A stretch of DNA of 32,786 nucleotides from an uncultured Clostridia bacterium (GCA_947631265.1 CANRKQ010000008.1:1-32786), one strand, 5' to 3'. Numbered from the stretch's first letter, positions 1 through 7,768 are shown. Numbers and translations: made by a program. Notes: a model not told the origin generated them from the sequence alone.

Positions 1-72
1 TTATAAACAATACTTAATAAAAGTATATAACAATAATATCAAAAAAGCAACCGTTAAGCACTTAAATATGAC

Positions 73-101
73 TTGTTTATAGCTTAAATATATGATATAA
101 T
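73..101 (+). promoter_or_regulatory. sigma-A-type promoter of tex
   Basis: A TTGTTT -35 (73-78) and a perfect TATAAT -10 (96-101) are separated by 17 bp, with a TGn extension just before the -10. This implies a leader of roughly 25-30 nt before the tex start codon. It is read from consensus only. Confidence 0.75.
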
Positions 102-134
102 TATGTATATAAATTTGCAAAATGAGGTATCCTT

Positions 135-2330
135 ATGGACATTTTAACAACACTTGCCGAAGAGTTCGGCTTAAGACAGGAACAAATCAACAATACTGTA
201 GAGCTTATTGACGACGACAAGACAATACCTTTTATCGCCCGTTACAGAAAGGAAATGACCGGCTCTCTTGACGACCAGATTTTAAGAGAAATTTACGAAC
301 GCCTTACTTATTTAAGAAATCTTGAAAAACGGAAAGAGGAGATCCGTTCGTCGATCGCCGAGCAGGATAAGATGACAGATGAAATAGCGTCGGCAATAGA
401 CGCTGCAAAAACTCTTGTTGAGGTTGAGGACATCTACAGACCGTTCAAGCAAAAGAGAAAAACAAGAGCCTCAGTTGCAAAGGCAAAAGGGCTTGAGCTG
501 CTGGCACAGATCCTGCTCGAGCAAGATCCCGATACCGACCCAAAAGCCGAGGCTGAGAAATATATTTCATCGGCTGACGCAATTAGCGAGGCAGGGGACG
601 ATAAAAAGGCAAAGGAAAAACTTGTTTGCAGTGCAGATGAGGCTTTAAGCGGCGCTATGGATATTATTGCAGAAGAAGTTTCCGACAATGCAGTTCTTAG
701 AAAATACATCAGAAATATGTTTATGCAGATAGGCAAGATCACTTCAAAGGCTGCTGATGAAAACGCCGAGAGCGTTTATGAAACCTATTATGATTTTACC
801 GAGCCTGTATCAAAGATCACGGGGCATCGTGTGCTTGCAATCGACCGCGGTGAAAAAGAAGGCTTTTTAAAGGTTAGCGTTACAATAAACGAGGGCGCGG
901 GTGAAAGAGCCTGCGAAGGCAAGTATGTGATAAATGACAGCGCCTGTGCATATTATGTAAGCGAGGCGTGCGACGACAGCTATAAAAGGCTCATATATCC
1001 GTCTATTGAACGTGAAATCAGATCTGAGCTTACCGATAACGCAGACGAAGGAGCAATAAAGGTCTTTTCATCGAACTTGAGACAGCTGCTTATGCAGCCG
1101 CCTGTTAAAAACAGCGTTACCTTAGGTCTTGACCCTGCTTACCGAACAGGCTGTAAAATAGCGGTTATCGACAGTACAGGCAAGGTTTTAGAGACCACCG
1201 TAGTATATCCTACTCCGCCGCAAAACAAAAAAGAAGAGGCAAAGAAAAAGCTTTCGTCACTTATTGCAAAGCACAATGTTACCACAATCGCGATAGGCAA
1301 CGGAACAGCCTCCCGCGAAAGCGAAGCATTTGTCGCAGAGCTTATTAAGCAAATACCTCAAAAGGTTTCATATATGGTAGTTTCAGAGGCAGGAGCATCT
1401 GTATATTCTGCGTCAAAGCTGGCGGCAGAGGAGTTCCCGGAATACGACGTGTCTTTAAGGAGCGCCGTTTCAATAGCAAGGAGACTTCAGGATCCGTTAG
1501 CCGAGCTTGTTAAAATCGACCCTAAAGCAATAGGAGTAGGTCAGTATCAGCACGATATGCCTCCTAAACGAATGAGCGAGGCTTTAGGCGGTGTTGTTGA
1601 AGACTGCGTAAACTCCGTGGGAGTTGATTTGAACACAGCGTCTCAGTCATTGCTGTCATACATTTCGGGAGTTAATTCCTCAATTGCAAAAAACATAGTC
1701 AGGTATCGTGAAGAAAACGGCGCATTTAAATCCCGTAAAGAGCTTTTAAAGGTCTCAAAACTGGGAGCTAAAGCTTATGAGCAATGCGCAGGATTTTTAA
1801 GAGTGCCGGGCGGTGAAAATCCTCTTGATAACACATCCGTACACCCGGAAAGCTATAACGCAACCAAAGCTCTTTTGGAAAAGTGCGGTTTTAACCTGTT
1901 TGACTTTTCTCCTAAAAACATAGACAAGGTCAACGATAAAATAAACGAGATAGGCATTTCCGATCTGTCAGATGAGATCGGCATAGGAATTCCTACATTA
2001 GAGGACATAGTCTCAGAGCTTGGAAAGCCCGGAAGAGACCCTCGTGACGAGCTGCCTGCACCTCTTTTGCGCAGCGGCGATGTTATGGAGCTTAAAGACT
2101 TGAAAGAGGGTATGGAGCTTGTCGGAACAGTAAGAAATGTTATCGATTTCGGAGCATTTGTTGATATAGGCGTTCACGAGGACGGGCTTGTGCACATCTC
2201 TCAGATATGCAATAAGTATATCAAGCACCCGCTCGAAGCGGTCAAGGTGGGGGACATTGTAAAGGTAAGGGTTCTCTCTGTCGACGAAAAAAAGAAGAGA
2301 ATTTCACTTACTATGAAAGGTTTGAATTAA
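135..2330 (+). CDS. tex: Tex family RNA-binding transcriptional accessory protein
   Basis: This 731-residue cytoplasmic nucleic-acid-binding protein has the usual Tex length and architecture. An N-terminal helical Tex domain (about 1-180) is followed by a YqgF/RNase H-like fold starting near the LGLDPAYRTG motif (about 328-450). Tandem helix-hairpin-helix segments follow (about 480-560; SGVNSSIAKNIVRYR and a second copy), and then a C-terminal S1 domain (about 652-725) with the GxVxNVIDFGAFVDIG signature. Tex proteins act in transcription and RNA quality control in several bacteria, but the biochemical role is still poorly defined. The ATG at 135 has a GAGGT ribosome site 7 nt upstream. The gene is monocistronic, with its own promoter and two terminators, and it converges on the zinc-ribbon gene. 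Confidence 0.96.
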   Translation: MDILTTLAEEFGLRQEQINNTVELIDDDKTIPFIARYRKEMTGSLDDQILREIYERLTYLRNLEKRKEEIRSSIAEQDKMTDEIASAIDAAKTLVEVEDIYRPFKQKRKTRASVAKAKGLELLAQILLEQDPDTDPKAEAEKYISSADAISEAGDDKKAKEKLVCSADEALSGAMDIIAEEVSDNAVLRKYIRNMFMQIGKITSKAADENAESVYETYYDFTEPVSKITGHRVLAIDRGEKEGFLKVSVTINEGAGERACEGKYVINDSACAYYVSEACDDSYKRLIYPSIEREIRSELTDNADEGAIKVFSSNLRQLLMQPPVKNSVTLGLDPAYRTGCKIAVIDSTGKVLETTVVYPTPPQNKKEEAKKKLSSLIAKHNVTTIAIGNGTASRESEAFVAELIKQIPQKVSYMVVSEAGASVYSASKLAAEEFPEYDVSLRSAVSIARRLQDPLAELVKIDPKAIGVGQYQHDMPPKRMSEALGGVVEDCVNSVGVDLNTASQSLLSYISGVNSSIAKNIVRYREENGAFKSRKELLKVSKLGAKAYEQCAGFLRVPGGENPLDNTSVHPESYNATKALLEKCGFNLFDFSPKNIDKVNDKINEIGISDLSDEIGIGIPTLEDIVSELGKPGRDPRDELPAPLLRSGDVMELKDLKEGMELVGTVRNVIDFGAFVDIGVHEDGLVHISQICNKYIKHPLEAVKVGDIVKVRVLSVDEKKKRISLTMKGLN

Positions 2331-2333
2331 GCT

Positions 2334-2361
2334 AAAAGGAATCCAAGTGGATTCCTTTTTT
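2334..2361 (+). terminator. rho-independent terminator of tex
   Basis: An 11-bp perfect stem (2334-2344 with 2349-2359) closes a 4-nt AAGT loop and runs into a T tract, starting 4 nt after the tex stop codon. Confidence 0.9.
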
Positions 2362-2365
2362 AAAG

Positions 2366-2404
2366 CCCAAAAAAAGACGCTACCGAAAAACGATAGCGTC
2401 TTTT
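2366..2404. terminator. bidirectional terminator between tex and the zinc-ribbon gene
   Basis: An 11-bp stem (2372-2382 with 2394-2404) has a loop that can add a short CG pairing. T tracts occur on both sides: TTTT on the plus strand, and seven T on the minus strand. It backs up the tex terminator and ends the convergent minus-strand transcript. Confidence 0.85.
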
Positions 2405-2425
2405 GAAAGGACTCTAAATAATATA

Positions 2426-2704
2426 TTATTCTGCTTCCTTCAGCTTAGCAAAGCATTCGCTGCAATATACAGGGCGATCCTCACTTGGCTGGAAAGGAAT
2501 CTTTGCTTCTCCGCCACATGACGCGCATGTTGCGGTAAACATTTCTCTTCCTTCTCTTGCAGCTTTCTTTCTTGCATCTCTGCAAGGCTTGCATCTTTGA
2601 GGTTCATTCTCAAAGCCTTTTTCTGCATAGAACTCCTGTTCGCCTGCTGTGAAGATAAATTCTTCTCCACATTCCTTGCAAACTAATGTTTTGTCTTCAA
2701 ACAT
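2426..2704 (-). CDS. small double zinc-ribbon protein (CxxC-x17-CxxC type)
   Basis: This 92-residue acidic-to-neutral soluble protein has eight cysteines in four CxxC pairs: C9/C12, C38/C41, C60/C63 and C81/C84. The last two pairs are exactly 17 residues apart, matching the described CxxC-x17-CxxC zinc-ribbon family, and the first half resembles the zf-trcl probable zinc-ribbon domain. Two structural zinc sites are therefore likely. The molecular function of the family is unknown. The ATG at 2702-2704 has a GAGGG ribosome site 8 nt upstream (2713-2717). The gene follows the sigH-like gene on the same strand, separated by about 270 nt that hold a hairpin-rich candidate RNA, and it ends at a bidirectional terminator. 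Confidence 0.85.
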   Translation of the reverse strand: MFEDKTLVCKECGEEFIFTAGEQEFYAEKGFENEPQRCKPCRDARKKAAREGREMFTATCASCGGEAKIPFQPSEDRPVYCSECFAKLKEAE

Positions 2705-2711
2705 AATTTTT

Positions 2712-2965
2712 TCCCTCGCTTACGCTAAATTTTGTGTGCCTTTGTCGGACTTGTACCGACACCTTTGAATATGATTTTTCCTGCATAAACAACGCTCTGA
2801 CATTAAGCTATTCGGCCATATTGATAATTATGTCTTTTCTGCACAAAGGCATAACTTCCTACTGATTTACGAGCCGGTTACGGCTCTGCTGAAACTGCCG
2901 TATAAATTTTACGGCAAAGGCTCGCAATCTTGCGTGAGTATTTTTCACGCTATAATAATGAACAA
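2712..2965 (-). ncRNA. candidate structured RNA or structured leader between sigH and the zinc-ribbon gene
   Basis: This non-coding stretch is packed with stable inverted repeats: 2932-2937/2945-2950 (6 bp), 2896-2902/2910-2916 (7 bp), 2871-2876/2881-2886 (6 bp, 4-nt loop), and a 5-bp stem with 7-nt loop at 2744-2760. A 9-bp long-range pair, 2737-2745 with 2843-2851, encloses a 115-nt domain. None of the hairpins has a proper T tract, so they are not simple terminators. The strand is inferred from both neighbours being transcribed in the minus direction. It could be a processed small RNA, a leader element of the zinc-ribbon gene, or a known Clostridia RNA family that I cannot name from sequence alone. 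Confidence 0.45.
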
Positions 2966-2971
2966 GGTCCA

Positions 2972-3589
2972 TTAGTTTTTATTTATAATTGATTTCAATT
3001 TTTTCCTAACTCTTTGCATAGCGTTGTCTACTGCTTTTTGAGAAAGCGAAAGCTCATCTGCTATTTGCTGGTATGTTTTTTCCTCCAGATACAGATTAAA
3101 GACAGTCCACTCTAAATCAGTAAGCGAACAAGATATGCGCGAAATAATTTCTCTGTATTTCTCTTGTTCAATAATAATTCTCTCAGGACTCCCATAAACG
3201 GCATTGTCGCTTTCCGTTTCGGAAAGCTCCTCCACATCGTCGCTTAAAGCCTCATTGTAACTTATTTTATTCATCTTTGCAATACTTGAAAGCATTTTAT
3301 TAGTAATACAAATATTAGCGTAGGTCGAAAACCTTGTACCTCTGTTTTCATCAAAAGTATGAACAGCCCTGATTAATCCAACCAATCCCTCCTGCGAAAG
3401 ATCGGCAACCTCGTCAGGTGTCTGTCCATATGCCTTAGCCTTATATTCTATTATAAATACATATCTCAGCACAAGCTCAGAAACAGCGTTTTTATCGGTC
3501 TTTGAAAGGCTTACCAGCTTTTCGTCATCAAGCTTTGTATAATCATATTTTTTAGCGTTACCCACGCTGACCGCCACCGTTACTCTCAT
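2972..3589 (-). CDS. sigH: SigH-type sigma-70 family RNA polymerase sigma factor
   Basis: This 205-residue alternative sigma factor lacks region 1.1. Region 2 covers about 35-102 and includes the core-binding and -10-recognition stretch around DLSQEGLVGLIRAVHTFD (63-80). The RxSTYA motif follows. Region 4, with its helix-turn-helix, lies at about 150-200 (TYQQIADELSLSQKAVDNAMQR). This spacing and length match the SigH/sigma-30 group, which in Bacillus drives early sporulation and competence genes. The role here is inferred from family. The ATG start has only a weak ribosome site, and a strong promoter lies about 20 nt upstream of the start, giving a very short leader. The structured region and the zinc-ribbon gene lie downstream on the same strand. 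Confidence 0.85.
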   Translation of the reverse strand: MRVTVAVSVGNAKKYDYTKLDDEKLVSLSKTDKNAVSELVLRYVFIIEYKAKAYGQTPDEVADLSQEGLVGLIRAVHTFDENRGTRFSTYANICITNKMLSSIAKMNKISYNEALSDDVEELSETESDNAVYGSPERIIIEQEKYREIISRISCSLTDLEWTVFNLYLEEKTYQQIADELSLSQKAVDNAMQRVRKKLKSIINKN

Positions 3590-3615
3590 TGTACTTTATC
3601 ATTATACTTAAACTT

Positions 3616-3644
3616 ATAATAACATTAATTTTAATTTATGTCAA
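3616..3644 (-). promoter_or_regulatory. strong sigma-A-type promoter of the sigH-like gene
   Basis: On the minus strand a perfect TTGACA (3639-3644) is followed after exactly 17 bp by TATTAT (3616-3621). The predicted transcript starts near 3609, only about 20 nt before the start codon. A second TATAAT (3601-3606) lies closer but has no good -35. Confidence 0.8.
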
Positions 3645-3717
3645 GCACAAATTAAATGCTAATTTATAAAGAGATAAATTACAATTAAAACAAAACAAGC
3701 CGAGCTGTCCGTTATAA

Positions 3718-4287
3718 TTATAATGAGCAAAACTCTTGTCTTCCGTTGTAAAAGATGTCACCGCCGTACATATCGTTAGCCACAACAAGCGGAAAGTCCT
3801 GAACATAAAGCTTTTTTACCGATTCGCAGCCCAGATCGCCGAATGCCACAACCTCACAGGATTTTATACAGTTACATGCAAGCGCACCTGCGCCGCCGAT
3901 CGAGCATAGATAAACCGCTTTGTTTCGTACAATAGCGTCTCTCACATTCTTATTTCTTTCGCCCTTTCCTATCATTCCGCCCAACCCCAGATCCAGCAAG
4001 CGAGGAGCAAACCTGTCCATTCTGCCGGACGTTGTAGGTCCGCACGAGCCTATAGGTCTGCCTTTTGGTGCGGGTGTAGGACCTGCGTAGTATATTACAG
4101 CCCCTTCAATCGGTATAGGAAGTTCCTTACCCTCATCAAGAAGAGCGTCAAATCTTTTATGAGCGGCGTCTCGTGCTGTATATACCGTTCCGGTAAGCAA
4201 TATTTTATTTCCGCAGCGGAACTCATTAGCACGAACTTTAAGCTCACTCGATAACACTTTTTTTATCTCTGACAAATAAATCACCAT
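3718..4287 (-). CDS. fumB: class I fumarate hydratase, beta (C-terminal) subunit, unpaired
   Basis: This is an Fe-S-dependent hydro-lyase beta subunit (FumA C-terminal/TtdB family), which with an alpha subunit interconverts fumarate and malate. Visible family motifs are TARDAAHKR, GPTPAPKGRPIGSCGPTTSGRMD (substrate-binding region) and MIGKG. The reading frame is open back to a TTG at 4329, but that TTG lies inside the ftsZ terminator stem. The likely start is therefore the ATG at 4285-4287, giving 189 residues; a TTG at 4273-4275 with GGAATGG upstream is an alternative. The alpha subunit carrying the cluster cysteines normally sits directly upstream, but here the upstream gene is ftsZ and no alpha subunit exists in the window. 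Tartrate dehydratase beta is the other possible activity. Confidence 0.85.
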   Translation of the reverse strand: MVIYLSEIKKVLSSELKVRANEFRCGNKILLTGTVYTARDAAHKRFDALLDEGKELPIPIEGAVIYYAGPTPAPKGRPIGSCGPTTSGRMDRFAPRLLDLGLGGMIGKGERNKNVRDAIVRNKAVYLCSIGGAGALACNCIKSCEVVAFGDLGCESVKKLYVQDFPLVVANDMYGGDIFYNGRQEFCSL

Positions 4288-4299
4288 TCCGTTTTCAAA

Positions 4300-4334
4300 A
4301 TAAAACAAAAGCACCTTACAAAGCTGCAAGGTGC
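4300..4334 (-). terminator. rho-independent terminator of ftsZ
   Basis: A 7-bp GC-rich stem (4311-4317 with 4328-4334) with a 10-nt loop is followed on the minus strand by a T-rich tract (4297-4310). It lies 15 nt past the ftsZ stop and separates ftsZ from the fumarase subunit gene. Confidence 0.85.
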
Positions 4335-4349
4335 GTAATTATCAATTAA

Positions 4350-5426
4350 TTACTTGTTTTTAATGATGTTGAATATATCATCATAGTAATTTGGATTGTC
4401 AGGAGCTTTAACTCCTGCCTTTGCCATTGCCTCGGAGCTTAATGATGACAAATTATCGTCCTTTACCTTTCTGTCAGCGAAATCCGTAGCAATAACAGTA
4501 ACATCAATCGTGTCTGTCAAATCAGAACTGTAATCAGCACCAAAGATAATCGTAGCGTCAGGGTCAACAGCCTGAGTAATAATCTGTGTAAGCTCGTCCA
4601 TATCAGATGTAACGATATCCTCAGACATAACAATGTTTACAAGAAGTCTTCTTGCGCCGCTTATTGATGTTTCAAGAAGCGGACTGGAAATAACCTGCTT
4701 AGCAGCCTCCTGAGCCTTATCCTTACCACTGCCTGAGCCGATAGCAATATGCGCAAGACCGGCCTCTTTCATAATTGTTGTAACATCGGCGAAGTCAACG
4801 TTCATAAATCCGTTTCTGATGATTAAATCAGCAATTGACATTACACCTGTTTTCAATATATTATCAGCAAGCGAGAATGATTCACGCATTGTGAGTCTCT
4901 GTTCGCCTGTTAAAAGTTTCTGGTTAGGAATAACGATAAGTGAGTCAACATTTGTCAAAAGCTCATCTATTCCCTTTTCAGCCTGCTGCATTTTTTTTGC
5001 GCCTTCAAAAGCGAAGGGCTTTGTAACAACTGCAACTGTTAATATTCCAAGTTCCTGAGCAATCTCCGCAACTATAGGAGCAGCTCCTGTTCCTGTTCCT
5101 CCGCCCATTCCTGCTGTGATGAAAACCATATTTGCGTCTTTAATAGCCTCTGCAATTTCATCCTTGCTCTCCTGAGCCGATGCCTCTCCGACTTCAGGTC
5201 TTCCGCCTGCTCCGAGTCCGCGTGTTAACTTTGAGCCTATCTGAATTTTTTCAGTTGCCTTAGATCTTTGTAAAGCCTGAACGTCTGTATTTACAGCTAT
5301 GTAATCAACATTGCCTGATAAACCTTCTTGTGCAATACAATTTAATGCATTTCCACCGCCGCCGCCGACACCAATTACTTTAATCTTTGCACCAAAAACA
5401 TCCTCTGAGCTAATTGCAAAACTCAT
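4350..5426 (-). CDS. ftsZ: cell division protein FtsZ
   Basis: This is the tubulin-like GTPase that polymerises into the cytokinetic ring. The 358-residue protein has the glycine-rich N-terminal nucleotide site (VIGVGGGGGNALN), the tubulin signature GMGGGTGTGAAP at about 106-117, and the synergy-loop motif NVDFADV near residue 210. The C-terminal linker is short, and the tail ends PNYYDDIFNIIKNK instead of the usual IPxFLR-type peptide that recruits membrane anchors. The ATG start has a very strong AGGAGGA site 8 nt upstream. The gene has its own promoter after ftsQ and its own terminator, so it can be expressed separately from the upstream dcw genes. No ftsA precedes it. Confidence 0.98.
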   Translation of the reverse strand: MSFAISSEDVFGAKIKVIGVGGGGGNALNCIAQEGLSGNVDYIAVNTDVQALQRSKATEKIQIGSKLTRGLGAGGRPEVGEASAQESKDEIAEAIKDANMVFITAGMGGGTGTGAAPIVAEIAQELGILTVAVVTKPFAFEGAKKMQQAEKGIDELLTNVDSLIVIPNQKLLTGEQRLTMRESFSLADNILKTGVMSIADLIIRNGFMNVDFADVTTIMKEAGLAHIAIGSGSGKDKAQEAAKQVISSPLLETSISGARRLLVNIVMSEDIVTSDMDELTQIITQAVDPDATIIFGADYSSDLTDTIDVTVIATDFADRKVKDDNLSSLSSEAMAKAGVKAPDNPNYYDDIFNIIKNK

Positions 5427-5504
5427 TATAAAGTCCTCCTACTAAATATATTTATAGCATCTTTCATTTCTCATTTTTTCAGTCACATACTACTATACGT
5501 TAAT

Positions 5505-5533
5505 ATTCTAACACATTTTATCCCACTTGGCAA
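5505..5533 (-). promoter_or_regulatory. ftsZ promoter with overlapping inverted repeat
   Basis: On the minus strand TTGCCA (5528-5533) is separated by 17 bp from TAGAAT (5505-5510), with a TGn extension. The predicted leader is about 70 nt. A CACTT-GGC-AAGTG inverted repeat (5524-5536) covers the -35 box and could be an operator. Confidence 0.75.
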
Positions 5534-5643
5534 GTGTTTTTTTTATGTTTTTGCAAAAAACACACGAAAAAACTTATAATTTTGGTGCAATTTTTCTGTA
5601 ATGTTATAATATAATATTTAAACTACAACAATAACTTAATCCA

Positions 5644-6468
5644 CTACGTCGTTTTCTCGGCAGTCTTTGGTATAGCCGAAAGCCCGCTTGCCTCATTGTG
5701 ATATATAAGCGTACCCTGATACGATTCAGATAGCTTTTTAATAACAGCGTCAACATACCTTATCTTAAACGAAAGGTCAACCGAGCTGCCTATTTCTATA
5801 TCCAGCCTTCCGTCATACTTCATTTTGATGTTGGTTCTGTCGCTGAGGTTTATCGTGTTCATATTTTTCATTCCCAGCCTATTTATCTCGCTCAGTATCT
5901 GATTTAAAATTGTCGTCTTCATACTGTCCTTATCTTCATAGGTCTTTCCTAAATCCCTGCCTTTCAAATCCATTCCCGATACAGTTACCAAGCCTGCTTT
6001 TTTATCAAGAACACCTGTTTCTACAATCCTTCCCGTAGTGCTAATGACGCAGAACGTTCCGTCATCGTTTTGAATATTAGCCATAGGCACAGCTTGTACA
6101 GCGGTAAACTTCAATGTAGACGGTAGCTTTCTTTTTATAGTAATATCCTCTAAGTACGGAAAAGAATTTAAAATGTCTGTTCTCATCTGGTCTGTGTCAA
6201 TTCTGAAAAGATTATCGTCATTTGAAATTCCTGCTATCTGTATGATCTGTTCGTTAGTATACAAATCTGTTCCTGCAATATCTATGTTTTTTATGTTAAA
6301 GAAAACAGTCAATGACAAAAAGATAAGTGCCATAAGAATAAAAACAACTGCAATGAAATAATAAAGAGACATATTTCTTCTTCGTTTTCTTCTTGATACA
6401 ATAACCTTTTCGCCATTGATAATTCTGTATTGCTCATCAGATAAATTAGTTTTTTCTATATCCTTCAT
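5644..6468 (-). CDS. ftsQ: cell division protein FtsQ/DivIB
   Basis: This 274-residue bitopic membrane protein of the divisome is thought to scaffold FtsL and FtsB-like partners and to regulate septal peptidoglycan synthesis. It has a cytoplasmic basic N-terminus with an RRKRRR cluster (26-31), one transmembrane helix (about 34-57), then an extracytoplasmic POTRA domain (about 58-128; begins NIKNIDIAGTDLYT) and an FtsQ/DivIB beta domain. The ATG at 6466-6468 has an AGGTG site 6 nt upstream. The gene lies 46 nt after murA, and the ftsZ promoter follows. Sequence divergence is normal for this family; the call rests on topology, POTRA pattern and position. Confidence 0.9.
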   Translation of the reverse strand: MKDIEKTNLSDEQYRIINGEKVIVSRRKRRRNMSLYYFIAVVFILMALIFLSLTVFFNIKNIDIAGTDLYTNEQIIQIAGISNDDNLFRIDTDQMRTDILNSFPYLEDITIKRKLPSTLKFTAVQAVPMANIQNDDGTFCVISTTGRIVETGVLDKKAGLVTVSGMDLKGRDLGKTYEDKDSMKTTILNQILSEINRLGMKNMNTINLSDRTNIKMKYDGRLDIEIGSSVDLSFKIRYVDAVIKKLSESYQGTLIYHNEASGLSAIPKTAEKTT

Positions 6469-6514
6469 TTTTCATCACCTTTCGTTTCGATATCCTTTAA
6501 ATAAAACAGTCCTG

Positions 6515-7768
6515 TTAAACTCTTTTTATTTTTGCGCCTACTGATGTAAGACTCTTTTCAATCATCTCATAACCTCTGTCAATTAAATGTATATCGCTTA
6601 TTTCAGTTTTTCCCTCGGCGGCAAGTGCCAAAATCACAAGCGATGCTCCTCCTCTGAGGTCTGTTGCCCTTACATTTGCACCGTAAAGCCGCTTTACTCC
6701 CTCAATTATAGCGACCTTGCCCTCGGTCTTTATTTTAGCGCCCATTCTCACAAGCTCATCTACCTGACGATACCTGCTCTCAAATATATTTTCAACAATG
6801 ACGCTTGTTCCGTGCGCCTTGCAAAGAGCAGCCATAGTCGTAGCCTGCGCATCGGTCGGAAAGCCCGGATACGGCATAGTTCTTATCGTTTTGACCGCCT
6901 TTAATCCGTGTCTTGCATTAATATAAATATTGTCGTTATAGGTGTATACAGAACAACCCATCTGTTCAAAAACAGGAATAACTGCCTCTATGTCACTTGT
7001 TCTCACATTGGTAATATTCAGCTCTCCGCCTGTTATTGCAGCTGCCGACATATATGTCGCCGTTACAATTCTGTCAGGCATAACTGTATATTCACAGCCG
7101 TAAAGCTCCTTGACGCCCTCGATAACTATTGTACTTTCACCTGCGTTTGCAATTTTCGCACCGCAGCGGTTTAAAAAATTTGCTAAATCATTGATTTCAG
7201 GTTCTCGTGCAGCGTTATGTATAACAGTTGTTCCCTTAGCCGTGGCAGCCGCCAAAATGACATTTTCAGTTGCCCCTACGGACGGAAATGAAAATGTTAT
7301 AGTAGCTCCCGTTAAGCCGCTGGGCACAGAGCAGTCTAAAACGCCGTGCTCTTCATTTATCTGAACGCCCATCTTTTTGAGCGCAGAAATATGCATATCG
7401 ATCGGACGCGGACCAAGCTCGCATCCTCCGGGAAAAGAAAGCTTGCATTTCCCGAGTCTTCCCAAAATCGCCCCCAGAAAAACAATCGAAGAACGCATTT
7501 CTCTCATCAAATCGTCCGGAACATCAAAATGAAGAAGTCCGTCCGTATTTACCTGAACGCTGTCTGCCTCCCGTTTACACTCACATCCCAAGCATGATAA
7601 AATTCTACACGCCGCAAAGACATCGCTCAGTCTAGGGCAATTATGTAACACCGTTTCACCTTTTGCCAAAACGCAGCCTGCAAGCAATGGCAGAGCTGCA
7701 TTTTTCGCTCCATGACAAACGAGCTCGCCTGTAAGTTTATTTTCGCCCTCAATAACCAGCCTTTGCAT
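6515..7768 (-). CDS. murA: UDP-N-acetylglucosamine 1-carboxyvinyltransferase MurA
   Basis: This enzyme transfers enolpyruvate from phosphoenolpyruvate to UDP-GlcNAc, the first committed step of peptidoglycan synthesis, in the cytoplasm. The 417-residue EPT-fold protein keeps the KNAAL active-site lysine (K22) and the catalytic-loop cysteine in PGGCELGPRPID (C116), so it is expected to be the fosfomycin-sensitive form. It ends with the usual RGG(A/S)SLV segment and DRGYE motif. The ATG has an AGGAG site upstream. It lies between murG and ftsQ, where many dcw clusters carry murB or murC. Most Bacillota have two MurA paralogues, and the sequence alone does not say which this is. Confidence 0.96.
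   Translation of the reverse strand: MQRLVIEGENKLTGELVCHGAKNAALPLLAGCVLAKGETVLHNCPRLSDVFAACRILSCLGCECKREADSVQVNTDGLLHFDVPDDLMREMRSSIVFLGAILGRLGKCKLSFPGGCELGPRPIDMHISALKKMGVQINEEHGVLDCSVPSGLTGATITFSFPSVGATENVILAAATAKGTTVIHNAAREPEINDLANFLNRCGAKIANAGESTIVIEGVKELYGCEYTVMPDRIVTATYMSAAAITGGELNITNVRTSDIEAVIPVFEQMGCSVYTYNDNIYINARHGLKAVKTIRTMPYPGFPTDAQATTMAALCKAHGTSVIVENIFESRYRQVDELVRMGAKIKTEGKVAIIEGVKRLYGANVRATDLRGGASLVILALAAEGKTEISDIHLIDRGYEMIEKSLTSVGAKIKRV

Noticed and set aside
2737..2851. A complete tRNA gene
   Set aside because: Only the T-arm and acceptor-like parts are convincing; the enclosed length, missing anticodon arm and missing CCA argue against a functional tRNA.
6587..7597. Several plus-strand frames antisense to murA
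   Set aside because: murA is unambiguous on the minus strand; the antisense frames lack ribosome sites and domains.
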